From Gammaproteobacteria bacterium (GTDB taxonomy: Bacteria; Pseudomonadota; Gammaproteobacteria; Ga0077536): a DNA stretch of 63,007 bases. Positions 20,023 through 29,518 of the stretch are shown one piece after another (position 1 is the stretch's first letter; every line of letters starts with the position of its first letter). The translations under genes were made by a program, and so were the position numbers. The stretch is taken from NCBI GenBank assembly GCA_020849475.1, contig JADLGE010000029.1, positions 1 through 63,007 on the forward strand. Direction: 5' to 3'. A model generated the notes under the pieces. That model did no database searches and was not told where the DNA came from. It saw nothing but the letters and a program-made list of their open reading frames with translations.

Positions 20023-20553
20023 TCAACGGCGGCTGACAGGCGGCGCACTGGACGCCGGCGGGGTGTTGTGGGTCGGCGGCACGACTGGCGCTGCCGGCGC
20101 TATCGCTGTGGGTGGCGGCATGTCTTCATCTTCCACGCCAAAATGCGGCAGCGGCGAGGCCAGGTACCAACGTTTACCGGTGGCGTCGTACCACCACATC
20201 TGTGCATCGTGCAGCAGGTGGATGACGCCCGAATCGAGTTCGTAGTACTCGATGGCGGCAATCACGCGCGCTTCCTTGTTGTCATCGGCGACTATCGAAT
20301 TGCTGACCGTGTAGTTGGTGACGCGATAGCGCGCGGCGGTCTTTAGATCAGCCGCTATCGGCTGGCCGTCGGGCGTGCGCAAGTACTTGGCGGCCTCGTC
20401 GTAATAGCCCCAGCGGATGAGCTTGCGGTAATTGTTGAGGGCGGCTTCAAGCACGGTGCCACGATCCGCCTTGCCGAGCGGCATGGAACCGCAACCGGCC
20501 AATGCGCCAAGCAACAACACGGCCAGCAAGCTTCGAATGATGTTCATGCGCAT
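20023..20553 (-). CDS. Lipoprotein of unknown function
   Basis: A 176-aa protein starting MRMNIIRSLLAVLLLGALAG, followed by the lipobox Cys. It should be anchored in the envelope. The mature part has a mixed alpha/beta domain (residues about 30-135) with many aromatic residues, then a Pro/Ala-rich tail rich in PPP and APP. No named family is recognised with certainty. It lies 41 bp after folB on the same strand and converges with the SDR gene. Confidence 0.75.
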   Translation of the reverse strand: MRMNIIRSLLAVLLLGALAGCGSMPLGKADRGTVLEAALNNYRKLIRWGYYDEAAKYLRTPDGQPIAADLKTAARYRVTNYTVSNSIVADDNKEARVIAAIEYYELDSGVIHLLHDAQMWWYDATGKRWYLASPLPHFGVEDEDMPPPTAIAPAAPVVPPTHNTPPASSAPPVSRR

Positions 20554-20594
20554 GGCAAAGGTTTCATCGGTTGAGAGCAAGTCTGGGAATGATT

Positions 20595-20951
20595 TCACGC
20601 GCGCGTGCCGCGTTCGATGATCACGCACACGTCGCGCACGTGGCGCACCACGCCTTGCTTGTTGATCTGCAAGCGCACCCAATGCACGGGAAATTCCGCC
20701 AATAGGATGCGCGTAATGTTCTCGCCCAGGGCTTCGATGAGTTTGAATTGACTGTCGCGCGCGTAATCGCGCACGCGGTCGGTGACGGCCTTGTAGTCGA
20801 CGGTGTACTGAAGATCGTCCGTCTCGCCCGCCTGACGGGTATCGAGGCCCAATTCAAGATCGAGAATGAGAGTCTGGCGTATGCGGCGTTCCCATTCCCA
20901 AACGCCGATGACGGTGTCGACCGTCAGATGCTTGAGGTAAATGATATCCAT
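20595..20951 (-). CDS. folB: Dihydroneopterin aldolase
   Basis: Folate biosynthesis enzyme that cleaves 7,8-dihydroneopterin to 6-hydroxymethyl-dihydropterin. It has 118 aa. The sequence starts MDIIYLKHLTVDTVIGVWEW, with the conserved glutamate of the pterin pocket. The catalytic lysine lies in INKQGVVRHV, and the terminal VIIERG is typical. Divergent from plsY, the standard gammaproteobacterial arrangement, with repeat copy B in the shared upstream region. Confidence 0.93.
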   Translation of the reverse strand: MDIIYLKHLTVDTVIGVWEWERRIRQTLILDLELGLDTRQAGETDDLQYTVDYKAVTDRVRDYARDSQFKLIEALGENITRILLAEFPVHWVRLQINKQGVVRHVRDVCVIIERGTRA

Positions 20952-20994
20952 GCAAAACGATGCCGCAGAACGTGAGTGGCGATGGTAGCAGAGT

Positions 20995-21042
20995 AGAAGC
21001 GGTCTCAAAATCAAGCGCGGGCCGCGCGATGAGACCGCTTCC
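20995..21042. repeat. Dispersed palindromic repeat, copy B
   Basis: Perfect 12-bp inverted arms GAAGCGGTCTCA / TGAGACCGCTTC around a GC-rich centre. It sits in the folB-plsY divergent intergenic region and shares its left arm with the copies at 12036 and 54803. Confidence 0.8.
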
Positions 21043-21087
21043 ACCGCGCGCCTTGATCGGCGCTGCACCATCGGTTGCAATACCGGC

Positions 21088-21681
21088 ATGATGATTCCCT
21101 TGGCCATGCTGCTGGGCGCCTACCTGTTAGGTTCGCTATCGACCGCCATCGTGGTGTGCCGCGTAATTGGCGCCACCGATCCCCGTGAAGCCGGTTCGCG
21201 CAATCCCGGCGCGACCAATGTGCTGCGCATCGCCGGCAAGGGGCCAGCGGCGGTGACCCTGCTGGGCGATTCCGCCAAGGGTCTGATACCGGTGTTGATT
21301 GGCCACGCTCTCGGTCTCGATGCGACCTGGCTGGCGGCGATTGCGCTGGCGGCCTTTCTCGGCCACCTGTATCCCGTCTATTACGGCTTCGAAGGCGGCA
21401 AGGGTGTCGCGACATTCATCGGCGTGACCCTCGCCCTGAATCCCTTGCTCGGCGCGAGCTTCGTCGCCATCTGGCTGCTGGTGGCCGTGGCGCTGCGCTG
21501 GTCGTCGCTGGCGGCGCTGGTCGCGACCGCCTGCATGCCGCTGGTATCGTGGTATCTCAAGGCGCCGCCAGCGGCGGTGGCGCTGGTCGGCGTGATGGCG
21601 GTGCTGGTGTTCTGGCGCCACCAGGGCAATATCCGCAATCTTCTGAACGGCACTGAGAAAAAAATCGGCCAGAAGGCCTGA
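21088..21681 (+). CDS. plsY: Glycerol-3-phosphate acyltransferase PlsY
   Basis: Inner-membrane enzyme that transfers an acyl group from acyl-phosphate to glycerol-3-phosphate, starting phospholipid synthesis. It has 197 aa with about five transmembrane helices. The three PlsY motifs are present: GSRNPGATNVLR, GHLYPVYYGFEGGKGVAT, and the C-terminal HQGNIRNLLNGTEKKIG. Start at the first of two tandem ATG codons. Confidence 0.95.
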   Translation: MMIPLAMLLGAYLLGSLSTAIVVCRVIGATDPREAGSRNPGATNVLRIAGKGPAAVTLLGDSAKGLIPVLIGHALGLDATWLAAIALAAFLGHLYPVYYGFEGGKGVATFIGVTLALNPLLGASFVAIWLLVAVALRWSSLAALVATACMPLVSWYLKAPPAAVALVGVMAVLVFWRHQGNIRNLLNGTEKKIGQKA

Positions 21682-21685
21682 GGAC

Positions 21686-22726
21686 TCAGCCCGCTGCCTT
21701 GCCCTCGCCCAGCGCCCCCAGCGTGGTCATGGGCCAACGCGGCAAGACCTTGAACGGCGAGCCGTCATGCTCACCCGCCGCCAGGCGCAAATACCCGACG
21801 AAGGCAATCATGGCGCCGTTGTCCGTCGCGTAGCGCAGGCGCGGAAAGGCCGCGGTCGCGCCGAGACCGGCGCACAATTCATTGAGTTTCGCCCGCAGCG
21901 CCTGGTTGGCGCTGACCCCGCCCGCCACCACCAGGGTCTTCATACCAGTCTGCTTGAGCGCGCGTCGAATCTTGATGGCGAAGGTGTCGACCACCGCGTC
22001 GCTGAAGCCGCGCGCGATATCGGCATTGAGATTGGGCGCGGGCGCCGCGCCGCGCAAAGTATTGACCACATGGGTCTTGAGCCCGCTGAAGCTCATGTCC
22101 AGCCCCGGCCTGTCGGTCATGGGTCGCGGGAATTGGAAGCGCGCCGGGTCGCCCTCCCGCGCCAGCGCCTCGACCGCCGGCCCACCGGGATAGCCGAGGT
22201 TGAGCATCTTGGCGACCTTGTCGAAAGCCTCGCCGGCGGCGTCGTCCACCGATTCACCGATGATTTCGTAACGGCCGTAAGCGGCCACGCTCACCAGGAG
22301 GGTATGCCCGCCGGAGACCAGCAGCGCCAGGAACGGCGGCTGCGGCCCACCCGGCTCGAGCAATGGCGCGAGCAAATGGCCTTCCATGTGATGCACGCCG
22401 AGCGCCGGAATGCCGAGCCCCCAGGCGAAGCCGCGCGCAAAACCGGCGCCGACCAGCAGTGCGCCCGCCAGGCCCGGCCCGGCGGTATAGGCCACCCCAT
22501 CGAGGTCCGAGGCGGCCAGGCCGGCCTCGACCAGCACCGCCGCGACCATCGGCGCGAGCTTGCGCACGTGGTCGCGCGAGGCAATTTCAGGCACCACGCC
22601 GCCATATTGGCGATGGGCGTCGACCTGGCTGTAGAGATGGTCGGCAAGGATGCCCCGCTCGCCGTCGTAAATCGCCACCCCGGTTTCGTCGCAGGAGGTT
22701 TCAATGCCCAGAATACGCAAATTCAT
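21686..22726 (-). CDS. tsaD: tRNA N6-threonylcarbamoyladenosine transferase TsaD
   Basis: Transfers the threonylcarbamoyl group to A37 of ANN-decoding tRNAs. It has 346 aa. Metal-binding histidines lie in [15 protein letters not shown]-fold motifs are [47 protein letters not shown] and ATDNGAMIA. Divergent to rpsU, as in E. coli and relatives, and only 4 bp from the convergent plsY stop. Confidence 0.97.
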   Translation of the reverse strand: MNLRILGIETSCDETGVAIYDGERGILADHLYSQVDAHRQYGGVVPEIASRDHVRKLAPMVAAVLVEAGLAASDLDGVAYTAGPGLAGALLVGAGFARGFAWGLGIPALGVHHMEGHLLAPLLEPGGPQPPFLALLVSGGHTLLVSVAAYGRYEIIGESVDDAAGEAFDKVAKMLNLGYPGGPAVEALAREGDPARFQFPRPMTDRPGLDMSFSGLKTHVVNTLRGAAPAPNLNADIARGFSDAVVDTFAIKIRRALKQTGMKTLVVAGGVSANQALRAKLNELCAGLGATAAFPRLRYATDNGAMIAFVGYLRLAAGEHDGSPFKVLPRWPMTTLGALGEGKAAG

Positions 22727-22828
22727 TGCTCCAATGGCGCTCGGTGGTCTCGACTTCGGGAATGATCATGGCTATATTTCGCGGTTCCCGCCGTGCTGGC
22801 TGTAATCACTTAAGGAACTCAACAAGGT

Positions 22829-23044
22829 ATGCCTAGCGTTCGCGTTCGCGAGAATGAACCTTTCGATATCGCCATGCGGCGGTTCAAACGGGCCTGTGAA
22901 AAAGCCGGCGTGCTTGCAGAAGTACATCGCCGCGAATTCTACGAGAAGCCCACTCAGGTAAGAAAGCGCAAAGCCGCTGCCGCCGTGAAGCGCTGGCAGA
23001 AGAAGGCCGCCCGCCAGACCCTGCGTCGTACGCGCCCGTTCTGA
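22829..23044 (+). CDS. rpsU: 30S ribosomal protein bS21
   Basis: A 71-aa basic ribosomal protein. It starts [20 protein letters not shown], with the Lys/Arg-rich C-terminus typical of bS21. It is the first gene of the macromolecular-synthesis group rpsU-yqeY-dnaG-rpoD, with a 4-bp gap to the next gene. Confidence 0.97.
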   Translation: MPSVRVRENEPFDIAMRRFKRACEKAGVLAEVHRREFYEKPTQVRKRKAAAAVKRWQKKAARQTLRRTRPF

Positions 23045-23048
23045 ACGA

Positions 23049-23501
23049 GTGAGCGGGTCGTTCAAAGAACGGCTCACTGAAGACGTCAAAGCCGCCATGC
23101 GCGCGGGCGAAAAGCCCAAGCTCGCGGCGCTCAGACTGATCTCGGCGGCCGTCAAACAGTACGAAGTCGATCACCGTGTCTCCCTTGAGGAGGGTGCGGC
23201 GCTGGAGTTGCTGACCAAGATGGCCAAGCAACGCCGCGAATCGATCAGCCAGTTCCAGTCCGCCGGCCGTGACGACCTCGTCACCCAAGAGGAATTCGAA
23301 CTGGCGTTGATTCTGGATTACCTGCCGCAACCGCTCAGCGACGCCGAAGTCGAGCGATTGGTGGCCGACGCCATTGCCACCAGCGGCGCCACCGGTGTGC
23401 GCGACATGGGCAAGGTGATGGGCGTGTTGAACGCCAAGATGAAAGGCCGCGCCGACATGGCAGCGGTCAGCGCCATGGTCAAGGGCAAGCTGGCCGGCTA
23501 G
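23049..23501 (+). CDS. yqeY: GatB/YqeY-domain protein
   Basis: A 150-aa protein related to the tRNA-binding tail of the GatB amidotransferase subunit. It starts GTG at 23049 (SGSFKERLTEDVKAAMRAGE), 4 bp after rpsU. The motif LRLISAAVKQYEVD and the C-terminal GVLNAKMKGRADM fit the family. It is common between rpsU and dnaG. Its function is poorly known; tRNA binding is inferred from the fold. Confidence 0.93.
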   Translation: MSGSFKERLTEDVKAAMRAGEKPKLAALRLISAAVKQYEVDHRVSLEEGAALELLTKMAKQRRESISQFQSAGRDDLVTQEEFELALILDYLPQPLSDAEVERLVADAIATSGATGVRDMGKVMGVLNAKMKGRADMAAVSAMVKGKLAG

Positions 23502-23580
23502 CCCTCGCCAGCGGGAGCCGCTATCGGCCGCTCCCATCGCTGCATACAATCCCCCTTCCCTAGCCTCCGCGCCGACATCC

Positions 23581-25317
23581 ATGGCTGGCCGTATCCCCGA
23601 ACAATTCATTGCCGACCTCCTGGCCCGCGTCGATATCGTCGAGCTGGTCGAGGGCTACATGCCGCTGCGCAAGGCGGGCAAGGACTTCCAGGGCCTGTGC
23701 CCCTTCCACGGCGAAAAGACCCCGTCGTTCACCGTCAGCCGCGACAAGCAGTTCTTCCATTGCTTCGGCTGTGGCGCCCACGGCAGCGCGATTGGTTTTC
23801 TCATGAAGCACCGCAACCTCGAATTCGTCGAGGCGGTGGAGGAGCTGGCCGGCGTGGCCGGCATGGAAGTCCCGCGCGAAGCGCGCAGCCAACGTAGCAG
23901 CGGCAGCCGCGACCTGTTCACCATCCTCGAGCACGCCCGCGCTTTCTACGAGGCGCAGCTGCGCCAGAGCAGCGAAAAGCAGCTCGCCGTGGACTACCTC
24001 AAGAAGCGCGGCCTGTCCGGCGAAATCGCCAAGGCCTTTCGGCTCGGCTTCGCGCCGTCTGGCTGGCGCAACCTGCTCGACACCCTGAACGCCGCCGGCA
24101 TCAGCGAAGAGCAGGCGGAACGGGCCGGACTTGCCATCAAGCGCGAGCGCGGCGGCTACTACGACCGCTTCCGCGAGCGGGTGATGTTCCCGATACACGA
24201 CCGTCGCGGCCGCGTGATCGGTTTCGGCGGACGCGTCATCGAAAACGGCGAGCCGAAATACCTCAATTCCCCCGAAACCGAAGTCTTCCACAAAGGCCGC
24301 GAACTCTATGGCCTGCACGAGGCCCTGGCCGCCAACCGTAAGCTCGGCAGCCTGCTGGTGGTGGAAGGCTACATGGACGTGGTCGCGCTCCATCAGTTCG
24401 GTCTGCCCAACGTGGTGGCGACCCTCGGCACGGCGGTCACTCGCGAACATCTGGACCTTTTGTTCCGCCAGGTGCCCGAAGTGGTGTTCTGCTTCGATGG
24501 CGATGCGGCCGGCAAGCGCGCGGCCTGGCGCGCACTGGAAAATGCCCTGCCGCTGGTGGAAGGCAACCGCGCGGTGCGCTTCGCCTTCCTGCCCGAGGGC
24601 CACGACCCGGACAGCGCGGTGCGCGAGTTTGGCGCCGAGGGCTTCCTGAAGGCCGCCCGCCAGTTCGGCCTCGCCGATTACCTGCTCGACACACTCAAGC
24701 TGGAAGTCGACCTTACCACCGGCGACGGCCGCGCGCGGCTGATTGAACGGGCCAAGCCCTACCTCACCCAGATCCCGAGCCAGAGCCACCGCGCCGGGGC
24801 GGTGCGCACGCTTGCCGACTTGAGTAAATTCGACGAAGACCTCATCCGTCGTGAACTCGGCCTCAATCCCGACCGCGGCTTCACGCCGCGCCGCGCGCCG
24901 GTGCTGAACCGCTTCACCAGCCGCTCACTGGAAGAGCAGGCGCTCGCCATGCTGTTGCAGATGCCGAGCCTGGCCGCTCAACTCGATGAGGAACTGGTGG
25001 GCTTTTGCCGCCAGGAACTGCGCGACGGCCTGACCTTGCTGGAAGTCTGGACTTCAATCCAGGCGCGGCCGCCCACCTCCACCGCCGCCCTGCTGGAACG
25101 CTGGCGCGACGACCCGCTGGAAGAGCCGTTGGCGGCGCTCGCGACCCTTGACCTCGGCATCCCCGACAGCGCCTTCGAGAGCCAGTTCGCGGGCGCCCTG
25201 GCACGCTTGCGGTCCAAGGCCGAGGAGCAGCGCTTCGCGCGCATCAAGTCCATTCCCTTCGAACAATGGACCGACGAGCAGCGCGACATCGTGCGCAATT
25301 ACAAGCGCGCCCGTTGA
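23581..25317 (+). CDS. dnaG: DNA primase
   Basis: Synthesises RNA primers for replication. It has 578 aa. The N-terminal CHC2 zinc finger has ligands C40, H43, C61 and C64 (CPFHGEK, HCFGCGAHG). The TOPRIM catalytic core has the glutamate in LLVVEGYMD (near residue 262) and the aspartates in FCFDGDAAGKR (near 306-308). The C-terminal helicase-binding domain is helical. All catalytic residues are present, unlike the altered lysA and rho. Confidence 0.97.
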   Translation: MAGRIPEQFIADLLARVDIVELVEGYMPLRKAGKDFQGLCPFHGEKTPSFTVSRDKQFFHCFGCGAHGSAIGFLMKHRNLEFVEAVEELAGVAGMEVPREARSQRSSGSRDLFTILEHARAFYEAQLRQSSEKQLAVDYLKKRGLSGEIAKAFRLGFAPSGWRNLLDTLNAAGISEEQAERAGLAIKRERGGYYDRFRERVMFPIHDRRGRVIGFGGRVIENGEPKYLNSPETEVFHKGRELYGLHEALAANRKLGSLLVVEGYMDVVALHQFGLPNVVATLGTAVTREHLDLLFRQVPEVVFCFDGDAAGKRAAWRALENALPLVEGNRAVRFAFLPEGHDPDSAVREFGAEGFLKAARQFGLADYLLDTLKLEVDLTTGDGRARLIERAKPYLTQIPSQSHRAGAVRTLADLSKFDEDLIRRELGLNPDRGFTPRRAPVLNRFTSRSLEEQALAMLLQMPSLAAQLDEELVGFCRQELRDGLTLLEVWTSIQARPPTSTAALLERWRDDPLEEPLAALATLDLGIPDSAFESQFAGALARLRSKAEEQRFARIKSIPFEQWTDEQRDIVRNYKRAR

Positions 25318-25565
25318 ACTCATCACCTCTTCGCCGCTCATTGCCATTGCAAGCTGAGACGTCTGGCCCAAGATAGCCGTAAGGCCCGCACACCCGACGG
25401 CCGATAAGCAGCCTTCGCAGGCCAGCGCGGGCTAGGCAAAAGCCCCGGCCCACACCTATACTACGCGGCTATTTTGCTGCCCAGCGCACCTGGCGGATCC
25501 ACCGCCCTATACTAGAATTTCAACGATCCATCCCACGGATCGACGGACTACGAGGCACGTGGAAG
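25318..25565 (+). promoter_or_regulatory. rpoD upstream region with two TATACT -10 candidates
   Basis: Two TATACT hexamers at 25457-25462 and 25508-25513 lie in front of rpoD. Neither has a good TTGACA partner at 17 bp. Separate promoters inside the dnaG-rpoD gap are typical of this operon, but the exact start is a guess. Confidence 0.3.
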
Positions 25566-27443
25566 TTGACCAAAGCCAAACAAGATTCGGTCGAACCGGT
25601 AGAAGAACTTGATACCGCCGACCAGCAGTCGCAACTCAAGCTACTCATTTCGAAAGGCAAGGAGCAGGGCTTCCTGACCTATCACGAGGTCAATGATCAC
25701 CTGCCGAACGATATCGTCGATCCCGAGCAGATCGAAGATATCATCAACATGATCAATGACATGGGCATCGCGGTCCACGAGACTCCGCCGGACCTCGACG
25801 CCATGCTGCTGAACGACAACGACGTCGACGAAGAAGCGGCTGAAGAAGCCGCGGCCGCGCTGGCGGCGGTCGACAACGAGTTCGGCCGCACCACCGACCC
25901 GGTGCGCATGTACATGCGCGAAATGGGCACGGTCGACCTTCTGACCCGCGAGGGTGAAATCAAGATCGCCAAGCGCATCGAAGACGGCCTCAACCAGGTC
26001 CTGTCCGCGCTGGCTGATTTCCCGACCGTCTCCGAGTTGTTCCTGAGTGAATACGGGCGCACCGTCAGCGGCGACATCAAGATTACCGACGTGATCTCGG
26101 GCTTCATCGACTACAGCGAAGCCGCGGCCATGCCGCCGCCGGTGGTGGTGGTGCCTGAAGAAGCTGCCGCTGCGGTCGGCGACGAAGAAGAAGAAGTCGA
26201 AGGCGCGAGTGAAGACGAAGAGGCCGTCGGACCGACGCTCGATCCGGAAGAAGTCATCCGTCGCTTCGACGAATACAGCAAGCTGTTCAAGAAAGTGCAG
26301 GCCGCGACCAAGCGCAACGGCCGCGAGCATCCGAAGACCGAACAGGTGCGCAAAGAGCTGCAGGAGCGCTTCCTCGAATTCAAGCTGGTGCCCAAACTCA
26401 CCGAGAAGCTCGCCGAGCATGTGCGCCTGGTGGTGGAAGAGATCCGCAAGCAGGAAAAGGCGATCATGGACGTGTGCGTCAAGTACTGCCGCATGCCGCG
26501 CAAGGATTTCCTCGCCGTGTTCGTCGATGCCGAAACCGACGACAAGTGGGTCAAGACCCTGGTGCGGGCCAAGAAGCCCTACGCCGCCGCCATCAAGGAA
26601 CGCCAGGACGAAATCGAGCACGCGCAGAAGCGTCTGCTCGAAATGGAAGAAGCGCACGCCATCACCATCGGCGCGATCAAGGACATTAACCGTCGCATGT
26701 CGATTGGTGAAGCCAAAGCGCGGCGCGCCAAGAAGGAAATGGTCGAGGCCAACCTGCGTCTCGTGATCTCGATTGCGAAGAAGTACACCAACCGCGGCCT
26801 GTTGTTCCTCGATCTCATCCAGGAAGGCAACATCGGCCTCATGAAGGCGGTGGACAAATTCGAATACCGTCGCGGTTACAAGTTCTCGACCTATGCCACC
26901 TGGTGGATTCGTCAGGCCATCACCCGCTCGATCGCCGACCAGGCGCGCACCATCCGTATTCCGGTGCACATGATCGAGACCATCAACAAGCTCAACCGCA
27001 TCTCGCGCCAGATCCTGCAGGAGAAGGGCCGCGAACCGACGCCGGAAGAGCTGGCTGATCGCATGGAGATGCCGGAAGACAAGATCCGCAAGGTGCTCAA
27101 CATCGCCAAAGAGCCGATCTCGATGGAAACCCCGATAGGTGACGACGAAGACTCGCATCTCGGTGACTTCATCGAAGACACCAACATCCAGGCGCCGATA
27201 GATTCGGCCACCTTCGAAGGCCTGTGCCGCAGCACGCGCGAAGTTCTCGCCGGGCTCACGCAACGGGAAGCGAAAGTGCTGCGCATGCGCTTCGGCATCG
27301 ACATGAATACCGACCACACCCTGGAAGAAGTCGGCAAGCAGTTCGATGTCACGCGCGAACGCATCCGTCAGATCGAAGCGAAGGCGCTGCGCAAGCTGCG
27401 TCACCCGTCGCGTTCTGAGCGCCTGCGTACGTTCCTGGATTGA
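25566..27443 (+). CDS. rpoD: RNA polymerase primary sigma factor RpoD (sigma70)
   Basis: A 625-aa housekeeping sigma factor. Region 1.1 (residues about 20-85) includes [20 protein letters not shown]. Region 1.2 reads [15 protein letters not shown]. An acidic stretch follows ([14 protein letters not shown]). Regions 2.3-2.4 include [20 protein letters not shown], and region 4.2 has [20 protein letters not shown]. Only a TTG at 25566 serves as start, preceded by GAGG. In-frame ATG codons lie too far inside region 1.1. Confidence 0.97.
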   Translation: MTKAKQDSVEPVEELDTADQQSQLKLLISKGKEQGFLTYHEVNDHLPNDIVDPEQIEDIINMINDMGIAVHETPPDLDAMLLNDNDVDEEAAEEAAAALAAVDNEFGRTTDPVRMYMREMGTVDLLTREGEIKIAKRIEDGLNQVLSALADFPTVSELFLSEYGRTVSGDIKITDVISGFIDYSEAAAMPPPVVVVPEEAAAAVGDEEEEVEGASEDEEAVGPTLDPEEVIRRFDEYSKLFKKVQAATKRNGREHPKTEQVRKELQERFLEFKLVPKLTEKLAEHVRLVVEEIRKQEKAIMDVCVKYCRMPRKDFLAVFVDAETDDKWVKTLVRAKKPYAAAIKERQDEIEHAQKRLLEMEEAHAITIGAIKDINRRMSIGEAKARRAKKEMVEANLRLVISIAKKYTNRGLLFLDLIQEGNIGLMKAVDKFEYRRGYKFSTYATWWIRQAITRSIADQARTIRIPVHMIETINKLNRISRQILQEKGREPTPEELADRMEMPEDKIRKVLNIAKEPISMETPIGDDEDSHLGDFIEDTNIQAPIDSATFEGLCRSTREVLAGLTQREAKVLRMRFGIDMNTDHTLEEVGKQFDVTRERIRQIEAKALRKLRHPSRSERLRTFLD

Positions 27444-27505
27444 TCACACGGCTATCGGTCTGTCGCGTCATCGCGACGCGACAGACCTCTCTCAGCAAGT
27501 CTCGC

Positions 27506-27582
27506 GGGCCTGTAGCTCAGTTGGTTAGAGCAGGGGACTCATAATCCTTTGGTCGTAGGTTCAAGTCCTACCGGGCCCACCA
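27506..27582 (+). tRNA. tRNA with CAT anticodon, probably tRNA-Ile2 (or elongator Met)
   Basis: A 77-nt cloverleaf. The acceptor stem GGGCCTG pairs with CGGGCCC, CCA is encoded, the D-arm contains AGCTCAGTTGGTTAGAGC and the T-arm GGTTCAAGTCC. The anticodon CAT is at 27540-27542 in the loop CTCATAA. Its arm GGGGACTCATAATCC resembles Ile2 tRNAs of gammaproteobacteria, whose C34 is modified to lysidine by TilS. Elongator Met cannot be excluded by sequence alone. Its 3' end is the left attachment site of the island. Confidence 0.93.
27568..27582. repeat. attL core (tRNA 3' end)
   Basis: CTACCGGGCCCACCA, the T-arm end plus acceptor strand and CCA of the tRNA. It is identical to the sequence at 53199-53213. 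Integration here keeps the tRNA whole. Confidence 0.9.
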
Positions 27583-27696
27583 TTCACCCTTCCAGCACCC
27601 TCCAGCGCAGTCCAGCTTCTTCCGAAATCTTTCTATTTTTCGCCAAGTTACGTGCCCATGCCTTCCGACGCGATCTGTTGACAGCCTGACCCGGCT

Positions 27697-27730
27697 GACG
27701 GTAGCTTGAACGGTAACTGCCCCAGTTACC
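27697..27730. promoter_or_regulatory. Candidate arm-type integrase or operator sites, left
   Basis: Two GACGGTA / ACGGTAA direct repeats with 13-14 bp phasing, and a perfect inverted repeat GGTAACT-gcccc-AGTTACC (27712-27730), directly upstream of the integrase. A near copy of the direct-repeat pair occurs inside the right end at 53117-53136. This suggests integrase arm sites that may also autoregulate int. Confidence 0.45.
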
Positions 27731-27756
27731 GCCAAAACGCTACAGGAGTTACCGTC

Positions 27757-29010
27757 ATGGCAGGCAAACTCTCCGCGACCAAGATCGAAAACGCAAAGGC
27801 GAGCGACAAGCCCTATAAGCTCACCGACGGGGACGGCATGTACTTGCTGATCACGCAGGGCAAAGCGTCGCAGGATGGCAAATTTAAGCCTGGATCCCAG
27901 AAATGGTGGCGTTTCGATTACCGCTTCCATGGCACCCGACGGACCTTGTCGCTCGGTGTCTACCCGGACGTTTCGCTAAAGGAAGCTCGCGATCGGCTCC
28001 GAAAGGCTCGCGAAGTGCTGGCATCGGGTCGCGACCCGTCCGCCGAACGGCAGCGGGAAAAGGCGAGCCATGAGAAAACCAATACTTTTGAAGCGGTCAC
28101 CAATGAATGGCTCGATAAGTATCGCCCGACCTGGGCGCCAAAGCACACAGAAAAAGTCGAAGGCCGTTTCAAGCAATACGTTTACCCCTGGCTGGGGGCG
28201 CTGCCTGTCAACGGCATCACGGCTGCCGATCTGCTCCGCATTCTGCGCCGGATAGAAGAGCGTGGGGCCAATGAGACCGCCCATCGCGTTCGCCAACATT
28301 GCGGGCAGGTCTTTCGCTACGCCATTGCGACGGGACGCATGGAGACTGACCCGACGCATGGACTACGCGGCGCGCTCGCACCCGCTCAGGTCAAGCACCA
28401 TGCCAGTATCACCGAGCCCAAAGCGATTGGCTTGTTGTTGCATGCCATCGATGCGTACACGGGCTATTTCGTCACCCGCTGCGCACTCAGGCTGGCACCG
28501 CTCGTATTCGTTCGACCCGGCGAACTGCGGAATGCCGAATGGAAGGAATTTGATCTCGAGGCCGCCGAGTGGCGGATCCCGGCAGAGAAAATGAAAATGA
28601 GCCGGCCGCACATTGTGCCGCTGTCGACTCAGGCAGTCGAAATCTTGAAGGAACTCCAGGCGCTGAACGGCACTGGTCGATACACGTTTCCAAGCGTTCG
28701 CAGCCGACTCAAACCCATGAGCGATGCCACCCTCACCAACGCCCTGCGCAGCCTGGGGTATTCGGGCGATCAAATGACTGTGCACGGCTTTCGCAGCATG
28801 GCGAGCACGCGCTTGAACGAACTGGGTTGGCATCGCGATGCTATAGAACGACAGCTCGCGCACATCGAAGGCAATGCGGTGCGTGCAGCCTACAACTATG
28901 CCGAACATTTACCTGAACGCCGCCGCATGATGCAGGTGTGGGCAGATTACCTCGGTGGGTTGCGCAAGAGCGCAAATTTGACGCCCATTTCGCGCATTCG
29001 CGCGGCCTGA
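27757..29010 (+). CDS. Tyrosine-type site-specific integrase (P4-like, DUF4102)
   Basis: A 417-aa recombinase responsible for integration into the adjacent tRNA gene. An N-terminal DUF4102 arm-binding domain (LSATKIENAKASDKPYKLTD) is followed by a core-binding domain (FEAVTNEWLDKY) and the catalytic domain. Catalytic residues are Arg in VRPGELRN, Lys in EKMKMSRP, His-x-x-Arg in VHGFRSMA, His in QLAHIEG and the nucleophile Tyr in AAYNYAEHL. A CAGGAG ribosome site precedes ATG 27757. It appears functional. Confidence 0.95.
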   Translation: MAGKLSATKIENAKASDKPYKLTDGDGMYLLITQGKASQDGKFKPGSQKWWRFDYRFHGTRRTLSLGVYPDVSLKEARDRLRKAREVLASGRDPSAERQREKASHEKTNTFEAVTNEWLDKYRPTWAPKHTEKVEGRFKQYVYPWLGALPVNGITAADLLRILRRIEERGANETAHRVRQHCGQVFRYAIATGRMETDPTHGLRGALAPAQVKHHASITEPKAIGLLLHAIDAYTGYFVTRCALRLAPLVFVRPGELRNAEWKEFDLEAAEWRIPAEKMKMSRPHIVPLSTQAVEILKELQALNGTGRYTFPSVRSRLKPMSDATLTNALRSLGYSGDQMTVHGFRSMASTRLNELGWHRDAIERQLAHIEGNAVRAAYNYAEHLPERRRMMQVWADYLGGLRKSANLTPISRIRAA

Positions 29011-29518
29011 GCGCTGAAACACGGTCGCGATGAGGTGCGGGTAGAAATTTTTTTCTCGCAGCGGCTTCGATACAAAGTGAGCCGCTGGATTCCGTAGACT
29101 TCCGCGATTACGAATATCGCCGTTTTGAGGCGATACGAACTCAAAAAAGCCCCATTGCAATCACAATTCCGGATGGTAACGTTGCGCCCAGTATCGCCTT
29201 GCAGGACCTCTTTTTGTCTTATGCGAATGCAAGACAAACAAGGGTTCTAAAAGTCGGCACAGCGATGTAACCGCGTTGCTGCTTCACAAATAAAAAGGCC
29301 CCGTCAGTGTTGGCGCACTGACAGGGCCGGGTGCCAGAGTTAGGGCTTGGCAGGCCGCTGTAAATTGTCCGTGCCATCCCCTTGACGCTGGGGTGGAAAC
29401 ACGAAGGTATCGATGCCGCGCATGTTGAGATGTGCCCAGTCACAAGTCAACACCGAGTACCGATGTCCGGTAGTTCTCCACCTGGAGCAGCTTTTTTCAC
29501 CAACAGGAGAAAAAAGCC
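29011..29518. other. Non-coding gap after the integrase
   Basis: A 508-bp stretch without a convincing gene. It contains a minus-strand intrinsic terminator (29289-29328) and the ribosome site of the following AlpA-like gene. A minus-strand transcript, perhaps a small RNA, could end here. Confidence 0.45.
29289..29328 (-). terminator. Rho-independent terminator on the minus strand
   Basis: On the minus strand a 13-bp stem GGCCCTGTCAGTG / CACTGACGGGGCC (one mismatch) is followed by TTTTTATTTG. No minus-strand protein gene lies immediately upstream, so the transcript it ends is unknown. Confidence 0.6.

Noticed and set aside
23560..24789. A 409-codon open frame antisense to dnaG
   Set aside because: Shadow frame of a high-GC gene; no domain or start signal.
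25641..27404. A 587-codon open frame antisense to rpoD
   Set aside because: Sequence is dominated by Phe/Leu/His/Asp runs typical of reversed acidic coding sequence; rpoD itself is certain.
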